Notes under the pieces: model-generated
Told to the model about the DNA's origin: nothing
Database searches by the model: none
The model's input: the letters and a program-made list of their open reading frames with translations, nothing else
Part shown: in pieces, positions 15,270 through 28,293 of the stretch
Layout of the letters: every line of letters starts with the position of its first letter
Numbering within the stretch: the first letter of the stretch is position 1
Program-made: the position numbers and the translations under genes
DNA from: Ecdyonurus torrentis
Taxonomy: Eukaryota; Arthropoda; Insecta; Ephemeroptera; Heptageniidae
Reading direction: 5' to 3'
Assembly: GCA_949318235.1 (NCBI GenBank)
Contig: OX439131.1
Location: forward strand, 44,153,226 to 44,217,225
Length of the DNA stretch: 64,000 bases

Positions 15270-15585
15270 ATAAGGGTGTAGAACATCTTGAACAAAAAAC
15301 ATGTGTAATATGCTAACGTAACTGAATATCAACGTTGATTTGACCGGAGTCATTGATTTCTAATTTATTTTCCATTCAAAAAATCACAGTTGCGGGTCTG
15401 TGAAGTCACAGCTCACTAGTCCACGTGAGCTGAAACAGACAATCTGTGACGTCACAAACCCGCAGCTGCCATTTTAGGTATGGATAATAAATTAGAAACA
15501 AATGACTCCGGCCAAATCAACGTTGATATTTAGGTATATTAGGATATTAAACATGTTTTTTGTTGAAGGTGTTCTACGCCATTAA
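15270..15585. mobile_element. Family A foldback element, copy 1
   Basis: Inverted-repeat element of about 316 bp with long imperfect arms. The outer ends read GGGTGTAGAACATCTTGAAC and, on the other strand, GGCGTAGAACACC. The inner arms carry the AACGTTGATTTG / CAAATCAACGTTG pair and a central pair around GTGACGTCAC. No ORF is present, so it must have been moved by enzymes made elsewhere. The ends are more degraded than in the 43.3-kb copy. Confidence 0.8.
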
Positions 15586-16027
15586 GAATAACATTGAACA
15601 ACATTTGACGCAAGATTTTGCATGCACAATCGTATGTTCTTTATTTTAAGTACATACACAAAAATGAGCTAGTAAAGAGAGTGTAAAAGAAATAAAAGTA
15701 TTTGAAAAAATTAAAATAAAACATAGGATTTATTAAAAGTTATACTAGTTAAATAAAAATAATTAGCGGGGATAGCATAAAACTTTAATATCAAAACTTT
15801 TACACTTTAATTTTTTCTAAACAAAAATAATAACGATACAAAACTGTGTGATCTTATTGTTATAAATCAAATGACTTAAGATCTGATCTAGTTTTCCTTT
15901 TCATCGTCTCGCATTATTGTGAGTTTGATCTGATATTAATCGAGGAAGAACTCTGTATATCGAATCGAATATTGATCGAATAAAACAGTAATCGACTACA
16001 ACACATACATTATTTATCTTCTTCAGA

Positions 16028-16702
16028 TAATCAGGACGTGACACTAGCAAAGGTCATCAGGTTGATCATTGGCAAAGGTCAACATTAGTTTTATGTTAAT
16101 TTTATCCTGGTATAGGGCTTATCATGTTAAATTGAGGGCTTTAATTTTTAATTTCTCGCTACAGAATTATTAAAACACGTTAAATCGTGCATCATCATAA
16201 AGTAAAAAGTACAACTCAAAAATTATTACAGACGTGAATGAGCCTAGGACGTGAAAGGAACGGGGTGAAAACTGTGCTCAAAATTGACTCCAAATGAGGG
16301 TCTGGGTTCTGCAAGAAATTTCAGTTTCTCATTGTCAATGTTTCAAAAATGGCAATAGAATGTCATTGTCATTTTGATCCATGTTTTAAAAATTCAGCTT
16401 TGAGAAACTTAAATTTCTGGTGGAACCCAGGCCAAGTTGGAGTCAAGTTTGAGCACATTTTTCACCCCGTTCTTTCACTGGTGCTCGTTCTCGCCTTAAA
16501 TACTTTTTGAGTTTTGCTTTTTTTTTTATGATGATGTACAATTTAACGTAGTTAAATAATTTTGAAGCGAGAAATTCATAAATTTAAACCCTCAATTTAA
16601 CACGGTATGCGCAATACCCAGGCCAAAATTAACATAAAAACTAATGATGACCCTTGCCAGTGATCAACCTGATGACCTATGCTAGTGTCGCGTCCTGATT
16701 AT
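16028..16702. mobile_element. 675-bp foldback element
   Basis: A long imperfect palindrome. The outer arm ATAATCAGGACG.GACACTAGCA pairs with TGCTAGTGTCGCGTCCTGAT. Pairing continues inward through AGGTCATCAGGTTGATCA, AAATTGAGGG, the ATCATCATAAA stretch, GTGAAAGGAACGGGGTGAAA and GGGTTCTGCAAGAAATTT to a loop near 16340-16380. No ORF and no secure target duplication. It is about twice as long as the other foldbacks. Confidence 0.75.
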
Positions 16703-18341
16703 GTAAAGTTGCCTAATAGCCATTAATGTTAAAATATGTGAACTCTCATAATATATATATATATGTGTGTATATGACTGTGTATACATAAAATTTAAAAT
16801 AGAATAGAATAATCATATGACCAAGAAAAAAACAACTAAAGAAATGCGTTTTGAGAAATCGTTTACAAAAGAAATATGAAACAGGGTTGAACTCGGTGTG
16901 TGTCAAGTATAATTCACAATTTCCATTCTAATGCAATGTTAACAACAATCTGCATTTATTAAATTCATTTTTAATCTTGCTGCAAATGTATTGTTCTCAC
17001 TTATCGAATTAATAGTATGATAAATTAGTATGGATATGACCTACTTTTTTCTGCAATAGTACAAAAACGCGTCAATATTTCAAGAGATCATAAGTGCAGA
17101 GGGGGAAAAACATTTAAAAAAAAATTATATTTAACTTTTTTAATGCTTTCATTAAAATAATAAATTTATAATAACTGTTAAAGCACGGCTTGACTAATAT
17201 TAAACAATCTGGTCTACTTTAACAAGGTTGATTTGTAAAGGCAGTTTCTATTGTTTGATGCAACAAAAAATGAAAGGCAACTCATGAAATATTATGAATA
17301 AATTCGATTCATGATGATTTTTGAAGGATCCCCCCCCCCCCCCCCGATAAAAATGATAAAAAATTGCATCAATTTGTGGGGAGAAAAAAAAACTGTCCAT
17401 GCGTCAAAAAATTTAAAAGCTTTACAGCTTGAATAAACCTTGTTAAAGCTTGAATTTCTAGTTGATTATTCCCACCCCAGTTTTTGTTGCTTTTGCCACA
17501 TTTCTTTTGCCAAGTCCAAAGTAAAATCTAATAAATTTACACCAAGAATTTTGTTTGTTTGTTTTGTCTTTTTTTTTTTAAATATATAAATTGTAATCTA
17601 CTTTCCCTCTTTCAGAATTAAAAAAAATTACAAAAATTGTGTTTTATCTACTATTATAAAAATAAATATACATAAAATTATATCACAGCCAATCTGAAAG
17701 CAACTTTGCATAAAAAATGTTGGTGGTTTACAATTTTATATATCTTAAAAACAGATAATAAAATTTTTAAAGCCTTATATATTTTTTGGGGTATTTTAAA
17801 GTCTTTTTTTTGTTTAATAGTTTTGTTATACGTTACCTTTAAAAATTGATAGTAGACATTTATGTACTCGGATAAAGAAGATATCGGGTCGTGACTTGGT
17901 TTGTTCGATCGTAGGAGCACCTGGAAACCACATTGTCTAACTCTCTGAATCTCGTATTCTATTTTATTTATAGCCACCAACTTTTTTATTTTAAACATGC
18001 TATTTTTTCTATATCCCTACGTATATTTACTAATTCAAAAAGTTTGCAGTAAAGCATGTTATATGTACAGCATTATTTAATACTACGTATAGATGTATGT
18101 ACATGCGATGGATTTACGTACCAAAATCTGTTTTAATATGGAAGTATCTTTATTGTATGATAAGTATTTTAAGAAAAAATAATAATAATAATAATTTTGA
18201 ATATTATTTTTGGTCAAATTTAGAGTAAATTTAACTCAACTATGACATTTTATTGTTATTTGTGTGTACAGATTTTGTGACTATTTTCTACTTTACTACT
18301 TACTAATATAAAATAAACTAATTTGTACAAAAATCACTTAC

Positions 18342-18535
18342 CAAGATTATTACGTTGTCCATTGTTACGTCTAAAACAAGCACAACTTAGACATTTCCGA
18401 AACTCTTGTTTAAAGTTCATAGCGTAAGTTCCGTATACAAGAGGGTTCATACATGAGTTTGATACCGCCATGATGAACAGCGCGTCTTGGACTCGTCCGT
18501 CAACCAGTATGGCACTTTCACGATCGAACATGTAC
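18342..18535 (-). CDS. Receptor exon C: extracellular loop 3, TM7, helix 8
   Basis: The exon is 194 nt (phase 2 in, phase 1 out) and encodes fragment residues 123-186. The split codon with exon B restores a Trp, giving [10 protein letters not shown]. That phrase, followed by [10 protein letters not shown], is diagnostic for the AKH/GnRH/corazonin receptor group. TM7 ends in [10 protein letters not shown], containing the NPxxY activation motif (Asn 152, Pro 153, Tyr 156 of the fragment). Helix 8 follows (FKQEFRKCL), then a cysteine cluster (C170, C173, C175) suited to palmitoylation. The acceptor is GTTACAG and the donor TTG|GTAAGTG. This exon alone is enough to name the superfamily. A tail after TM7 separates it from mammalian type I GnRH receptors, which lack one. 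Confidence 0.92.
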
Positions 18536-19865
18536 CTGTAACACATAAAACATTTTTTCATATATATATATCTTTCTGTAAGCAAAAATTTAATACTTAA
18601 TTAATGTTTCATTGTTCGTAAATATCATGAAAAAGCTTCATTAGAGCACAAATTATATTAGAATTTGTAAAAATTTGAGTATATCCACATTAGATACAGG
18701 AGTTCGTTCTCTAAAAAAAAAAAATAAAAAAATAAATAAATCTACGGAACAATATTGATGACTCGTGCGTTTTATCTCAAATAAAAATAAAAATTCCTGA
18801 AAATCTGTAAGAAATTGCAACTTTTATAGTGTACAGCTCTGGACAAAAGTTCCCGCAACGTTCGGTAACTTTTATCTAGAGCTGTACTAGTGATGTGCCA
18901 AAATATTAATTTATTTCAAAATATATATGTAATACAACAGAAATGGATGTGTTTTGTTTTACGATTCTTTTCATTGCCTAAAACTTAGTATAATATGTAT
19001 AATTAAATTTTATTGAATTAGGTGTTTGTAGGTTTGTATAATATTATATTGTATAAGGGTATATAATATGTAACTTTATAATTTGTTTCTATGTACTGTG
19101 TGTACCACAATTAATATACTAGGCACTTAAAACTGCCTGTTTCTTAGATGACAATAAAACAAAAACAAAACTAACTTATACTACAAAAAAAAATAATAAT
19201 AAAAAATGTAAAGTTGACTAAAAAATTATACAAATTCATAAATTATTTTTAATGCACCAAAAACTTTAAGAATATTCTTAATTATTGAAAACTGTGGTAT
19301 AACTTTTTACTAAAAAAAATTATAATTTAAAAATTGTAATCCAGAATTTTTCATATATGGATTTTTTTTATAGTGTGGTTTAGGAATGTAAACTGTAGTT
19401 TTCAGAAAATTGCATCAATTGTAAATTGATGCAGTTAAAAATATCTTAAAATTTATATATATATATATATATATATAATATTATAACTTCTGTGAACACA
19501 GAAAAGTAATATTTTATAACAAAAATGGTGAAGTTGTCATCATTTATACCACTTACCATTTATCATTTATTTATAAGAATGTAAATTTATGGCCTTAATA
19601 AAATTCAATTAACTTCAATAATTCTTTAATAATAATAATAATGGTCTTTTGACAAAAGAGGCAATACATTTTGTATTTGGTTGTTTGTAACTTTAATAAA
19701 TACTGTATTCAAATTCAGTGCATATTTTAAGTATTGCAACATGATTATTGGTAACATGATTCAAGGGAGTAGGTTCCCTCTGGAAAAACTGTCCTATCAC
19801 AAATTTTAAAATTAGCTGAAAGTAAAGATGAAAATGTTACTGAGAAGTTTAGTTATGGCAAACAT

Positions 19866-20174
19866 ATATAGAGTCTATGCATTCATGTTAAAGTCGACGC
19901 CGTGTTGGATAACTCAATTACATGGGCCGTATAGGAAAATAAAGCATTTTGTCAGTTTAAAAACACTTTAAAATATTTTTGAGAGCATTGATGCTGTTAA
20001 TAGGTTTTATTAGTCTCTCAAGCATGTGAGAAAAATAAGAGTAACAAAAAATTAAGTGATTTTCCAAAGAAAATAGCCAAAAACGAAGTTTGTCCTGTCC
20101 TATGCGAACAATGTTATTCACACCAGTATGGCCTCCAAGCGCATTGAATATGACGTCATGCGCATACACCCTAT
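19866..20174. mobile_element. Family D element, copy 1
   Basis: About 309 bp. One end reads TATAGAGTCTATGCATTCAT, the other end inverted reads TATAGGGTGTATGCGCATG, so there is a short imperfect terminal repeat. Internal landmarks are TTAAAGTCGACGCCGTGTTG and AATATGACGTCATGCGCATA. Three copies occur in the window. No target duplication is certain. Confidence 0.7.
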
Positions 20175-20484
20175 AAAGACGATTTAATATTTAAGTTGTT
20201 TCACTTTAAAGATGACATGTAATGTGACAATTTAAATTTAAGCACCAATTAAATTAAAAACTTTTTTAAATTAAAAAAAAATTAAATTCAAATTCAGGAA
20301 CAGAGAAATTCAAGTTAAATGTTTAAAATCTTTTGAAACAAAAAACGTTATTTTTTTAATAATTAAATTTTTTTAGATTATTAGAGAATTTATTTTGTTG
20401 GAAATAAATTGCTTTGAAAGAATTATTATGATAAATGACGTTCCTCATTTGACTAATCTGGTCCCAAGACATTAACCAACTACC

Positions 20485-20818
20485 TTAAAGGCATAGATAA
20501 CATGAAAACATAAGCATTTACATCATAAAACACTTCATGGGACTTAAATAAATAACGTTAATTGGTCTCAAAACCAAACTGTAGCGTCGTAGCGGTGATC
20601 AGAAATTTTCAATTTATGCAACCTGCACAACCAGTTTTTGCACGTTTCTGACGTCATAAATAGACATTTTTACGCAAATTGCATACTTTACATTTTTTTC
20701 ACGCTCTCTTGTGGGGCCACATTTACATTCTGGTAAAAATTATCATCAGTTTTGTAGATCCATTTTTGTGTTTAATGATTAAAAAGAACATGTTGTTTCA
20801 TGTTTTCTATGCCTTTAA
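20485..20818. mobile_element. Family B TTAA element, copy 1
   Basis: A 334-bp element with TTAA at both ends and terminal repeats TTAAAGGCATAGATAACATG / TTAAAGGCATAGAAAACATG. Only the ends are inverted repeats; the body is unique sequence with a CTGACGTCAT motif (20648) and the phrase TTGTGGGGCCACATTTACAT. There is no ORF. The end sequence is close to family A, which suggests the same transposase mobilised both. Confidence 0.85.
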
Positions 20819-21319
20819 CAGTAATTCATTACATTAATAAACGTTATGCTAATTTGTATTGATGTGTAAAATTGTATACTTGTAACAACGCATTGATAGA
20901 ATACAATATTCTGTGACAGTATAGAGTTATAATATTAAAAATGTATAAAAAAAAAAGAATTTCAAAGTAAAGTGCTTTCTCAATTTTGTATTACAAAACT
21001 GTCTGTAAAGTTGTGACAAATATTTTTTTTCATATAAGTTTGATTTTGTTTGAATGAACAAGGATGAATATGATAAAATGTTAACTTTTTCCTTGTTTGT
21101 TATTTGAATTTTTTGTACAGCATTATTATTCTTTTATAAACCCAACCACCCTTTATGTCGCACGTACATCATATACAAAATATCACCACTAAAGATAGAT
21201 ATACATTATAAATAATGTAAATTTCAATAGGTAAATATTAGTCTACAACAGGTGTTTAAACTACAATAATACTAATATACAAGTAAAACATACTATAATA
21301 AAAATATGCATCAACTAAA

Positions 21320-21687
21320 TTAAAGCTCATGTCAACTTACTTTTTTATCATTTAGAATACTAGATTGATAATTACCATACCTTACTATCCATGAATTAGA
21401 CACCGCTACGTTGATTTTGTATTTATTTTCATTTATTTTCCTTTTGACTGCTATTTCACGCATCTGACGTCACAATGCACAGGGAGGGGCTTAATTTTAT
21501 CACGTGACCAGAGCTGTGACTGTGATTGGCGGTGGTACATTGTGACGTCAGATGCGTGATATAGCAGTCAAAATGAAAATAAATACAAAAGCAACGTGGT
21601 GGTGTCTAATTCATGGATAATAAGGTATGGTAATTATCAATCTAGTACTCTAAATGATAAAAAAAAGTAAGTTGACAAGGGCTTTAA
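21320..21687. mobile_element. Family C foldback element with TTAA ends
   Basis: A 368-bp near-palindrome. Arms start TTAAAGCTCATGTCAACTTAC and pair almost completely inwards through ATCATTTAGA, ATTAGACACC and GCATCTGACGTCAC. The loop (about 21483-21542) includes AGAGCTGTGACTGTGATTGG. Each arm carries a TGACGTCA (21475, 21543). It has TTAA borders and no ORF, and occurs once in this window. Confidence 0.85.
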
Positions 21688-22194
21688 GGGACGGATATTT
21701 AACCTAGATTACGTGACTTTATAATATATCAATACCTGTTTCAGGTTAATGTTTATCTATTGAAAATTACGGGATACATATTATTTATTTAATTATTGTA
21801 ATTTAATTTTAGTTTAAATCCCTACTCTCTAGAAAAAAAATCATATATGATAATATATTGGTTTATTTGCTAAGGTTATTTCAAGTATAAATATTTTTTA
21901 TTCATTTGGGTACATACTCCTAAAACTCTAGTTAATTCAAAATTCAAAATATGTTTATTCATTTCTATCTCCTACAATCATATACAAACATTGCACATTA
22001 GCAGGTTCTTGTTCAACAATTAAAAAAAAAAAAAAAAAAACTAAATTCATATTTAGGAACAGAGCAAATTCATCTATCAATTCATGTAGTTAATAGCAAA
22101 TTTTTGTATAAATGCTATTAATTAAACTTATATGTAATTAATGTGTATAATTAAGATTGTAACTGTATTATGCTTATGTTAAAATTTAATATTA

Positions 22195-22265
22195 TTATCG
22201 TGGTCAAGGTTTTGTATAATAGGGCTGTCAGGCCTTTACAACGCCTTAAATAAAGTTATTATATG
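22195..22265 (+). repeat. LINE-like 3' end repeat, copy 1
   Basis: GTGGTCAAGGTTTTGTATAA, TAGGGCTGTCAGGC and AATAAAGTTATT form a short tail-like segment. An inverted match occurs at 42590-42660. The polyadenylation-like end suggests the 3' end of a retrotransposon; no coding part was recognised. Confidence 0.45.
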
Positions 22266-24105
22266 TACGATCATTGTACTGTATGTTAGGTAAAAGTGGG
22301 AATTTATAATGGCATATTCAATGATATTTGTGTCACTTTATACCAAACAGACAGTACTAAAAAATAAATTTCTATTTGGTATACATGGGAATAAAATATA
22401 TTTAGATAGAATTTTGCGTTAACTGAAATCTCCATCTGATTGCATTGAATGGCCATAAGCCAATAGAAATTCATTTTTAAGTAAAATGAAAGTACCTGCC
22501 ATATGTACATTTCTCCCTATACTAGTTCGAACGGATACAGTGTAATTAACTATGTAAAGTCAACTGTGATTGGCTAGTAGGTTTATAACACGCTCTATGA
22601 TTGGTTTAGCACCGTGGATACAGCTTTAGGCCGAAACGACCTTGTTTTGGCCAGAGTGTAGTAATTTTTCTCCTTGCACGTTGATGTAAAATGTAATGTT
22701 CTTCTCTATCTGGTGGAAATTAGTTTGAATTAAAAATGAGTGATTTGAGGCTTGCAAAACAGAACGAGATAGAGGATAAAGTAAATTTAGTTAAAAAGTA
22801 AAGTAATGCTAATAAAATATCAAATTTAATTTCCCTCATAAAGTTTGATGCTAAAGACATTTTCCAAGCTAAAAAAGCAATGATTTTTAATGTGCAAATC
22901 CCAATATGGGACTAAAATACCCTAGCCCTAGATAGCACTTGCAAAATAGCCTTTACTATAATTATTATTTGTTAATCCACCACCACACTAAAGCATAAAA
23001 AAAAATCACTTATTCAAACGGCACAACATTTCCTTTTGCATTTCAAGCATGATTAGGAGGGGAAAAAAAAAAAAAAAAAAAAACGCGCAGTGAACATTTA
23101 GAGCAACATTTTTTAACAAAAGGTTTATGAATAACTATTACATTATGTATAATAAATTAAATAAAAATAGCTATCTCAAAAATTCAATGAGATATATATA
23201 TATATATATATATATATTGCGATTATCATTTTAATATTTTACAATTTAGCTCAAAAAAATTTAAATCCAATTTAAATTTTATTTACGATCAAACAAACAT
23301 TAAAACAGTAATTAAATTACATTATTAAAATTAAGTAAGCTTTGTGGCTTTTTTTTCAATTTATATATATTTTTTTGTATTATACGTAATACGTAAAGCC
23401 CCACGCAAACAGTTACGTAATTTTTTATTATTATTTTCTTTTTAAGTTCACTAAATCAGTTACACGTAAATTGTAATTTAAATTGACGAAATGAAATTTA
23501 CAGCTCTTTGTACTTTTTATTTTCATTTTGTAAGTTTTATTTTGTACCTTTTTTTTTAAATATAACATAAAAATATAAAGGATATTTTCATTTATTATCA
23601 GAATAAAATGTTTTATGATTTATACTTTGTACAATTATATCGTTGAAATTTTTTATATACCTAAATTAGTAAAATACATATCAAAGCTGATAAACATAGT
23701 TATTGTTTATTACCTTCATTATATTCCCTGTATAAACATACAAAAAAGAGAAAAAAATTATAGTTGTGGAGTTTTTTTGTAAGTAAATTTTTCTTGTTAT
23801 ATTATTATATTTTATTCATAATAATAAGCTTGATAACAAAGGTTATTAAAAAATTATTATAATTTATACGGTTAAGATTTACTCTTTTTATATCCTCCTA
23901 TTTTACATAAAGATATACTAATATACAAACACACATGCATATAAAAATTTCTGTTTTATATATTTCATTAATAAAAATAATAATGCGCAAAAAAAAAAAA
24001 AAAAAAAATTTAGCTTTATTTACATAATCACCTATGTACGCAATAATTTTAGTTAAATTGTAATCAAATATACATAATATATTTTTATACACAACTATAA
24101 ATATA

Positions 24106-24458
24106 TTAAGGTGGGAAATCAGGTACTACGGGATTTGACTAAAAAATTGTAAAGAAAGAAATATGTGAAAATTTGCTCAGTGATACGTTAGGATATGGTA
24201 TCTTCACAAATGTAAAAAAAAAAAAAAAAAAATTGAAAGGTCACCATGCTAGATTTTAAATTAGGATGTTTTTTTATATTTTAGTCCCATAAGAGCCCAT
24301 ATTAATTTCAATAACTATTTTCTCTCTTATCTGATGGTCACGGATTCTGAAAATTTTATCATTGCTAGCTGTTACAATTAACTTTCAAATGACATTATAA
24401 ACTTTCGAAGTTTTCTTTTAAAATTTTGAGGTACACGCCATCTATATAAAACTCTTAA
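24106..24458. mobile_element. Family F TTAA element, copy 2
   Basis: Copy in the orientation of copy 1 and closer to copy 3. It starts TTAAGGTGGGAAATCAGG. Body landmarks are AGGTCACCATGC, TCCCATAAGAGCCCATATTA and TTATCATTGCTAGCTG. The right TTAA lies at 24455-24458. Confidence 0.7.
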
Positions 24459-24525
24459 TATACACTTACGATTGTGATATTGATAATGTATATTTATTTA
24501 TTATTTATTTATTTATAATATTCAT

Positions 24526-24875
24526 TGAGCCGATAAAAGTGAGTCGCATGTCGAGCATTGAATTTTTTTTTGTGAAGTTTCATTCATTTTTATCAGGTCC
24601 AAAGTTCTAAACGAAGAAATAACAATGATCCACGATACATATAAACGTATTACACAGGGAATGACGTCATGATCAAATGTTTTTAAGAAAGGTAAAACTT
24701 CGTAGCTGGCTCAATATTTGTGTGTAGTTTACAGAACGAGCTTGCGTTTATATATATATGGTGGATCATTATTATTTCTTCGTTTAGAACTTTGGACCTG
24801 ATAAGAATGAACTAAACTTCAGAAAAAAAAGGTCCAATGTTCCATGCTCAACATGCGACTCGCTTTTATCGGTTC
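24526..24875. mobile_element. 350-bp foldback element
   Basis: Arms start GAGCCGATAAAAG.GAGTCGCATGT and pair through AGGTCCAAAGTTCTAAACGA to ATGATCCAC. The loop holds ATGACGTCAT (24661). There is no ORF. Confidence 0.75.
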
Positions 24876-25979
24876 TAAAAACAAAATCAATGTGTCTTAT
24901 TTATTTGGGCAGCTAATCACTGTTAATGAGCCTCATTATACTTTACAGAACAAACTTATATAGAAACCGAGAAAAGGGGATGCTTCCGGTTGAAATAACC
25001 TCTCATCTTGTTTTGGCTATGGTTATTTATATTATGATCCGGAGAAACACACGTTATGAATTTGAATGGTAAAATATATATTATCACAATCGTGTGTACT
25101 TTTTGTAAGATATATGAAAACTTTCTATTTAAGTTACAAAATCACAAGTTTATAGAACTAAAGTCTAAAGTATACAGTTATTACGTCTTTTTTGCTTTGT
25201 TAGTGGTAAGTGATAAATATAGTAAGATCTGTCCAATTTGGAGCAAAGAGGACTTACTATCAATATCAGCTGCTTTCTTTTCTGTCTTTTTTTTTTCCGT
25301 ATAGCAAAGGAAATTAATGGTGTACAGAAACTTGGTGACAGTTGACAAGAGTAACATTTCACAACCGATATCACATTTATCAATAATAAAATACTTTAAA
25401 GAATATAATTCCGATATTGCTTTCAATCTTTAGAGGAAAAGATACTTTAATAAAAGTTTTATCCTTGACCTATTTCTCAAACAATAAAATTTATTAATTC
25501 TTCAATTTCAAATGATATATAATATACATAATACAACAGCTTAGTCTGAACAACACTGTGAGAGAAATAAATAAAAGGTTCATCATTTAGAAAGAAAAAT
25601 TTATGGGTTATAAAGGGACTGATTAATATTTTTATAACTTCTAAATCGTACATAAAATACTAAGATATTGCGTGTCATATTGCATTGCAGCAGTTTATTA
25701 AAAAAAATATATATTTTATGATGGGTTTTATATGAACTACATTTTTTGAGTGATAATTTTGTTATGGCTCAATAAAAAAAACGTAATAAATAGCAACATA
25801 ATTTGATTCTTAATAATACGTTTGCGATATTAAATGTTTAGCAATGGTTCATAGTAATAAGACATAAAAAACAAATAGATTGTTTATTATGGTTTTATTA
25901 CAGGGATGTTTTGTTTTGATACGCTTACGTAAACTCAGTTCATTATTATACATAATTTATTTCTCTAAGTTAGTATTAA

Positions 25980-26021
<42 letters not shown>

Positions 26022-26289
26022 AAAAAGGAAAAAGGAAAAAGAAAAAAGAAGAAAAAAAAGCTATAATTGTTATGTAATATGAAATATGTTTTTGAATATA
26101 TCTGTGTATAAAAACATGTGTTTTGAATGATCTTTTAATGATATTAAATGACTATCTATAAAGTATAATTGTTTAAATGTTGAAATGTTGAAATAAACTA
26201 ACTATAAAATATTGCAAAAAAAGAAGTCAAACGCAGAGAACCATAATAAGCAGAATTTATTATATTTATTGTGTGGGTTGGGTGCAGAC

Positions 26290-26706
26290 TTGAGCAGTAA
26301 CGACGTTACGTAATTTCATTACTTTTTGTTACTTTTTGGTAGCAGGAACGCGTTATTTTATTTTTTTTTTCAAGTAATTTTGCCATGTAACTACACTCCT
26401 TTCTAATATTTGAAGCACTTAAAAATTAAGCTTCTAAATCTAAAAGTGCATAAACATGCTTTCATCATTATATAGTAAATCAAAATTACTGTTCTGATTT
26501 AGATTTAAATCTGTCTATATTTATAATTTATCGGAAAACAACAACAATATTTTTAATATGTTTTTGAAAATAATTTTGTTTATTAAGAAAAAATTGAAGT
26601 ATAAATAAAGTTAAATAACGTTAATAGTAACTTTACTACTTTTAAGAGTAGTGAGTAACGTAGAGTTATTACTTTTTGATGCAGCAGTGAGTAACGTAAC
26701 GAAGTT
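26290..26706. repeat. Possible element with GTAACG-rich ends
   Basis: Both ends are rich in GTAACG/CGTTAC words: AGTAACGACGTTACGTAAT on the left and GTGAGTAACGTAACGAAGTT on the right. Elements with such ends, often hAT-type, are widespread in animals. I see no certain target duplication or ORF. Confidence 0.45.
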
Positions 26707-27282
26707 ATATAAAAAAAATCAGCATAACTTGGTCAAGTTGTGTTGGTTGTGAGGGTGTGGCAGAGAATAATATTTATAACCAAAGTGCATATAAAAGGAT
26801 TTTAAAGGAGAATCAAATAGAGAGGTTAAAAATAATCGTTAAAAAGTCTTTGATAAAATCAATTTCTCTAGGATTTTAATAGTAATTAATTAAAGATAAA
26901 ATTGGTAACTTTTATGTACTTGTAAGATAAATATGAAACTACCCGTATACATTTCCATTTCAAATTTCAATCAAATAACACAATAATATAAATATAATAG
27001 CTGTAGGGTAAAAAAAAAAAAAAAAAATTTGTTACGAGTTTTCAATATTTCAATCACGAGAAAGTAATACGAAAGCTTTATTATTCTCCTTTGGTAAAAC
27101 TGTTGTTTTGGGAAGCCCTTTGATATTTTTAGCTTATATTTTACATCATATAAATGTATAAATATGAAATGTTGTTTTGTAATATTTTTTTAAACTTTAT
27201 TTTAGTTTTTGAATAATAATATTTTTAAGCTTATCAAAAACTTGTTCTTCAAAGAGGAGACTAATTTAAAAAGTCAATTTAC

Positions 27283-27314
<32 letters not shown>

Positions 27315-27453
27315 ACATAACTTGAATTCGATATTTTGGTAGCTATACATATTATATAACACAGGCAATGATTTAATTATTGTTTAAGTTTTCCCATTTT
27401 TGCAGCAATAAGTTCTGATATATTTTAAGTAATAAATTATTAAATTATTGAAA

Positions 27454-27462
<9 letters not shown>

Positions 27463-27549
<87 letters not shown>
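27463..27549. repeat. (TA)n microsatellite
   Basis: Pure TA run of about 87 bp, directly followed by a G-rich tract. Confidence 0.97.
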
Positions 27550-27550
<1 letters not shown>

Positions 27551-27551
<1 letters not shown>

Positions 27552-27601
27552 GTGAGTAGGTGGGTGTGTATGTATGGGTGGGTGGGGTGGGGTGGGGGTG
27601 T
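27551..27601 (+). other. G-rich tract with quadruplex-forming pattern
   Basis: The plus strand has five G runs of at least three separated by single T (GGGTGGGTGGGGTGGGGTGG and more). This meets the usual G-quadruplex motif with one-base loops. On the minus strand, the transcript sense strand, it is C-rich. Confidence 0.7.
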
Positions 27602-28293
27602 ATTGAGTAATGAATTCTAGACAATTGTTATGGAATTTCAGTTATACAAAAATTATTATATTTAATTTAATTTGTTCTTTGGAACTAATGGAATGTATGC
27701 AAATTTAATATTGACATTGTATTAATTACATAGAAGATTCATTCATAACATTCACATTATAATGTTGTTATCAATATTTTCTACTTACTGTGTTTTTGAT
27801 ACATAATATAATTTTATTATGAATATATAGAAACATTTTATAGAATTAATATTACATATAATTGTACTAATCTTTATGTTTTATATTTAGCAATTACATT
27901 ATTAATTTGAATTGAAAATACACTGAGGTCAAAAAGTAATAACAATCACCATCTCTCATAATTTAATTATTATGCGCAGTATTTATATTGGCTTCAGCAA
28001 TCTGGTCTGTGTGTAGGTGGTTAAAACTCCTACACGTAAAATGGAGTTACTCCCACTACTGCTTATTTATTTGAGTTTATCTCATGTATTTGCTACAAAT
28101 TTAAAACAAAATTTGCTGCCAAGATTTACTATATGTTCAAGTTAAATACAGAGTATTCAATCTAAAAGTTTTTTTTTTTTTTTTTTTAAATGTCAAAGTT
28201 GTTTCATTTAATATGTATAAAAAAAGAATTATACAATCGGTTATAGTACATAGAAGATATTATAAACCAAATATTTTAGATTTCATTTTTTCA

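Noticed and set aside
17678..17998. 106-codon minus-strand frame just below exon C
   Set aside because: Checked as a possible extra receptor exon: no GPCR motif, Lys/Ile-rich AT composition, and exon C already joins exon D in phase.
19957..20169. 70-codon minus-strand frame
   Set aside because: Lies inside family D element copy 1; the other two copies do not preserve it.
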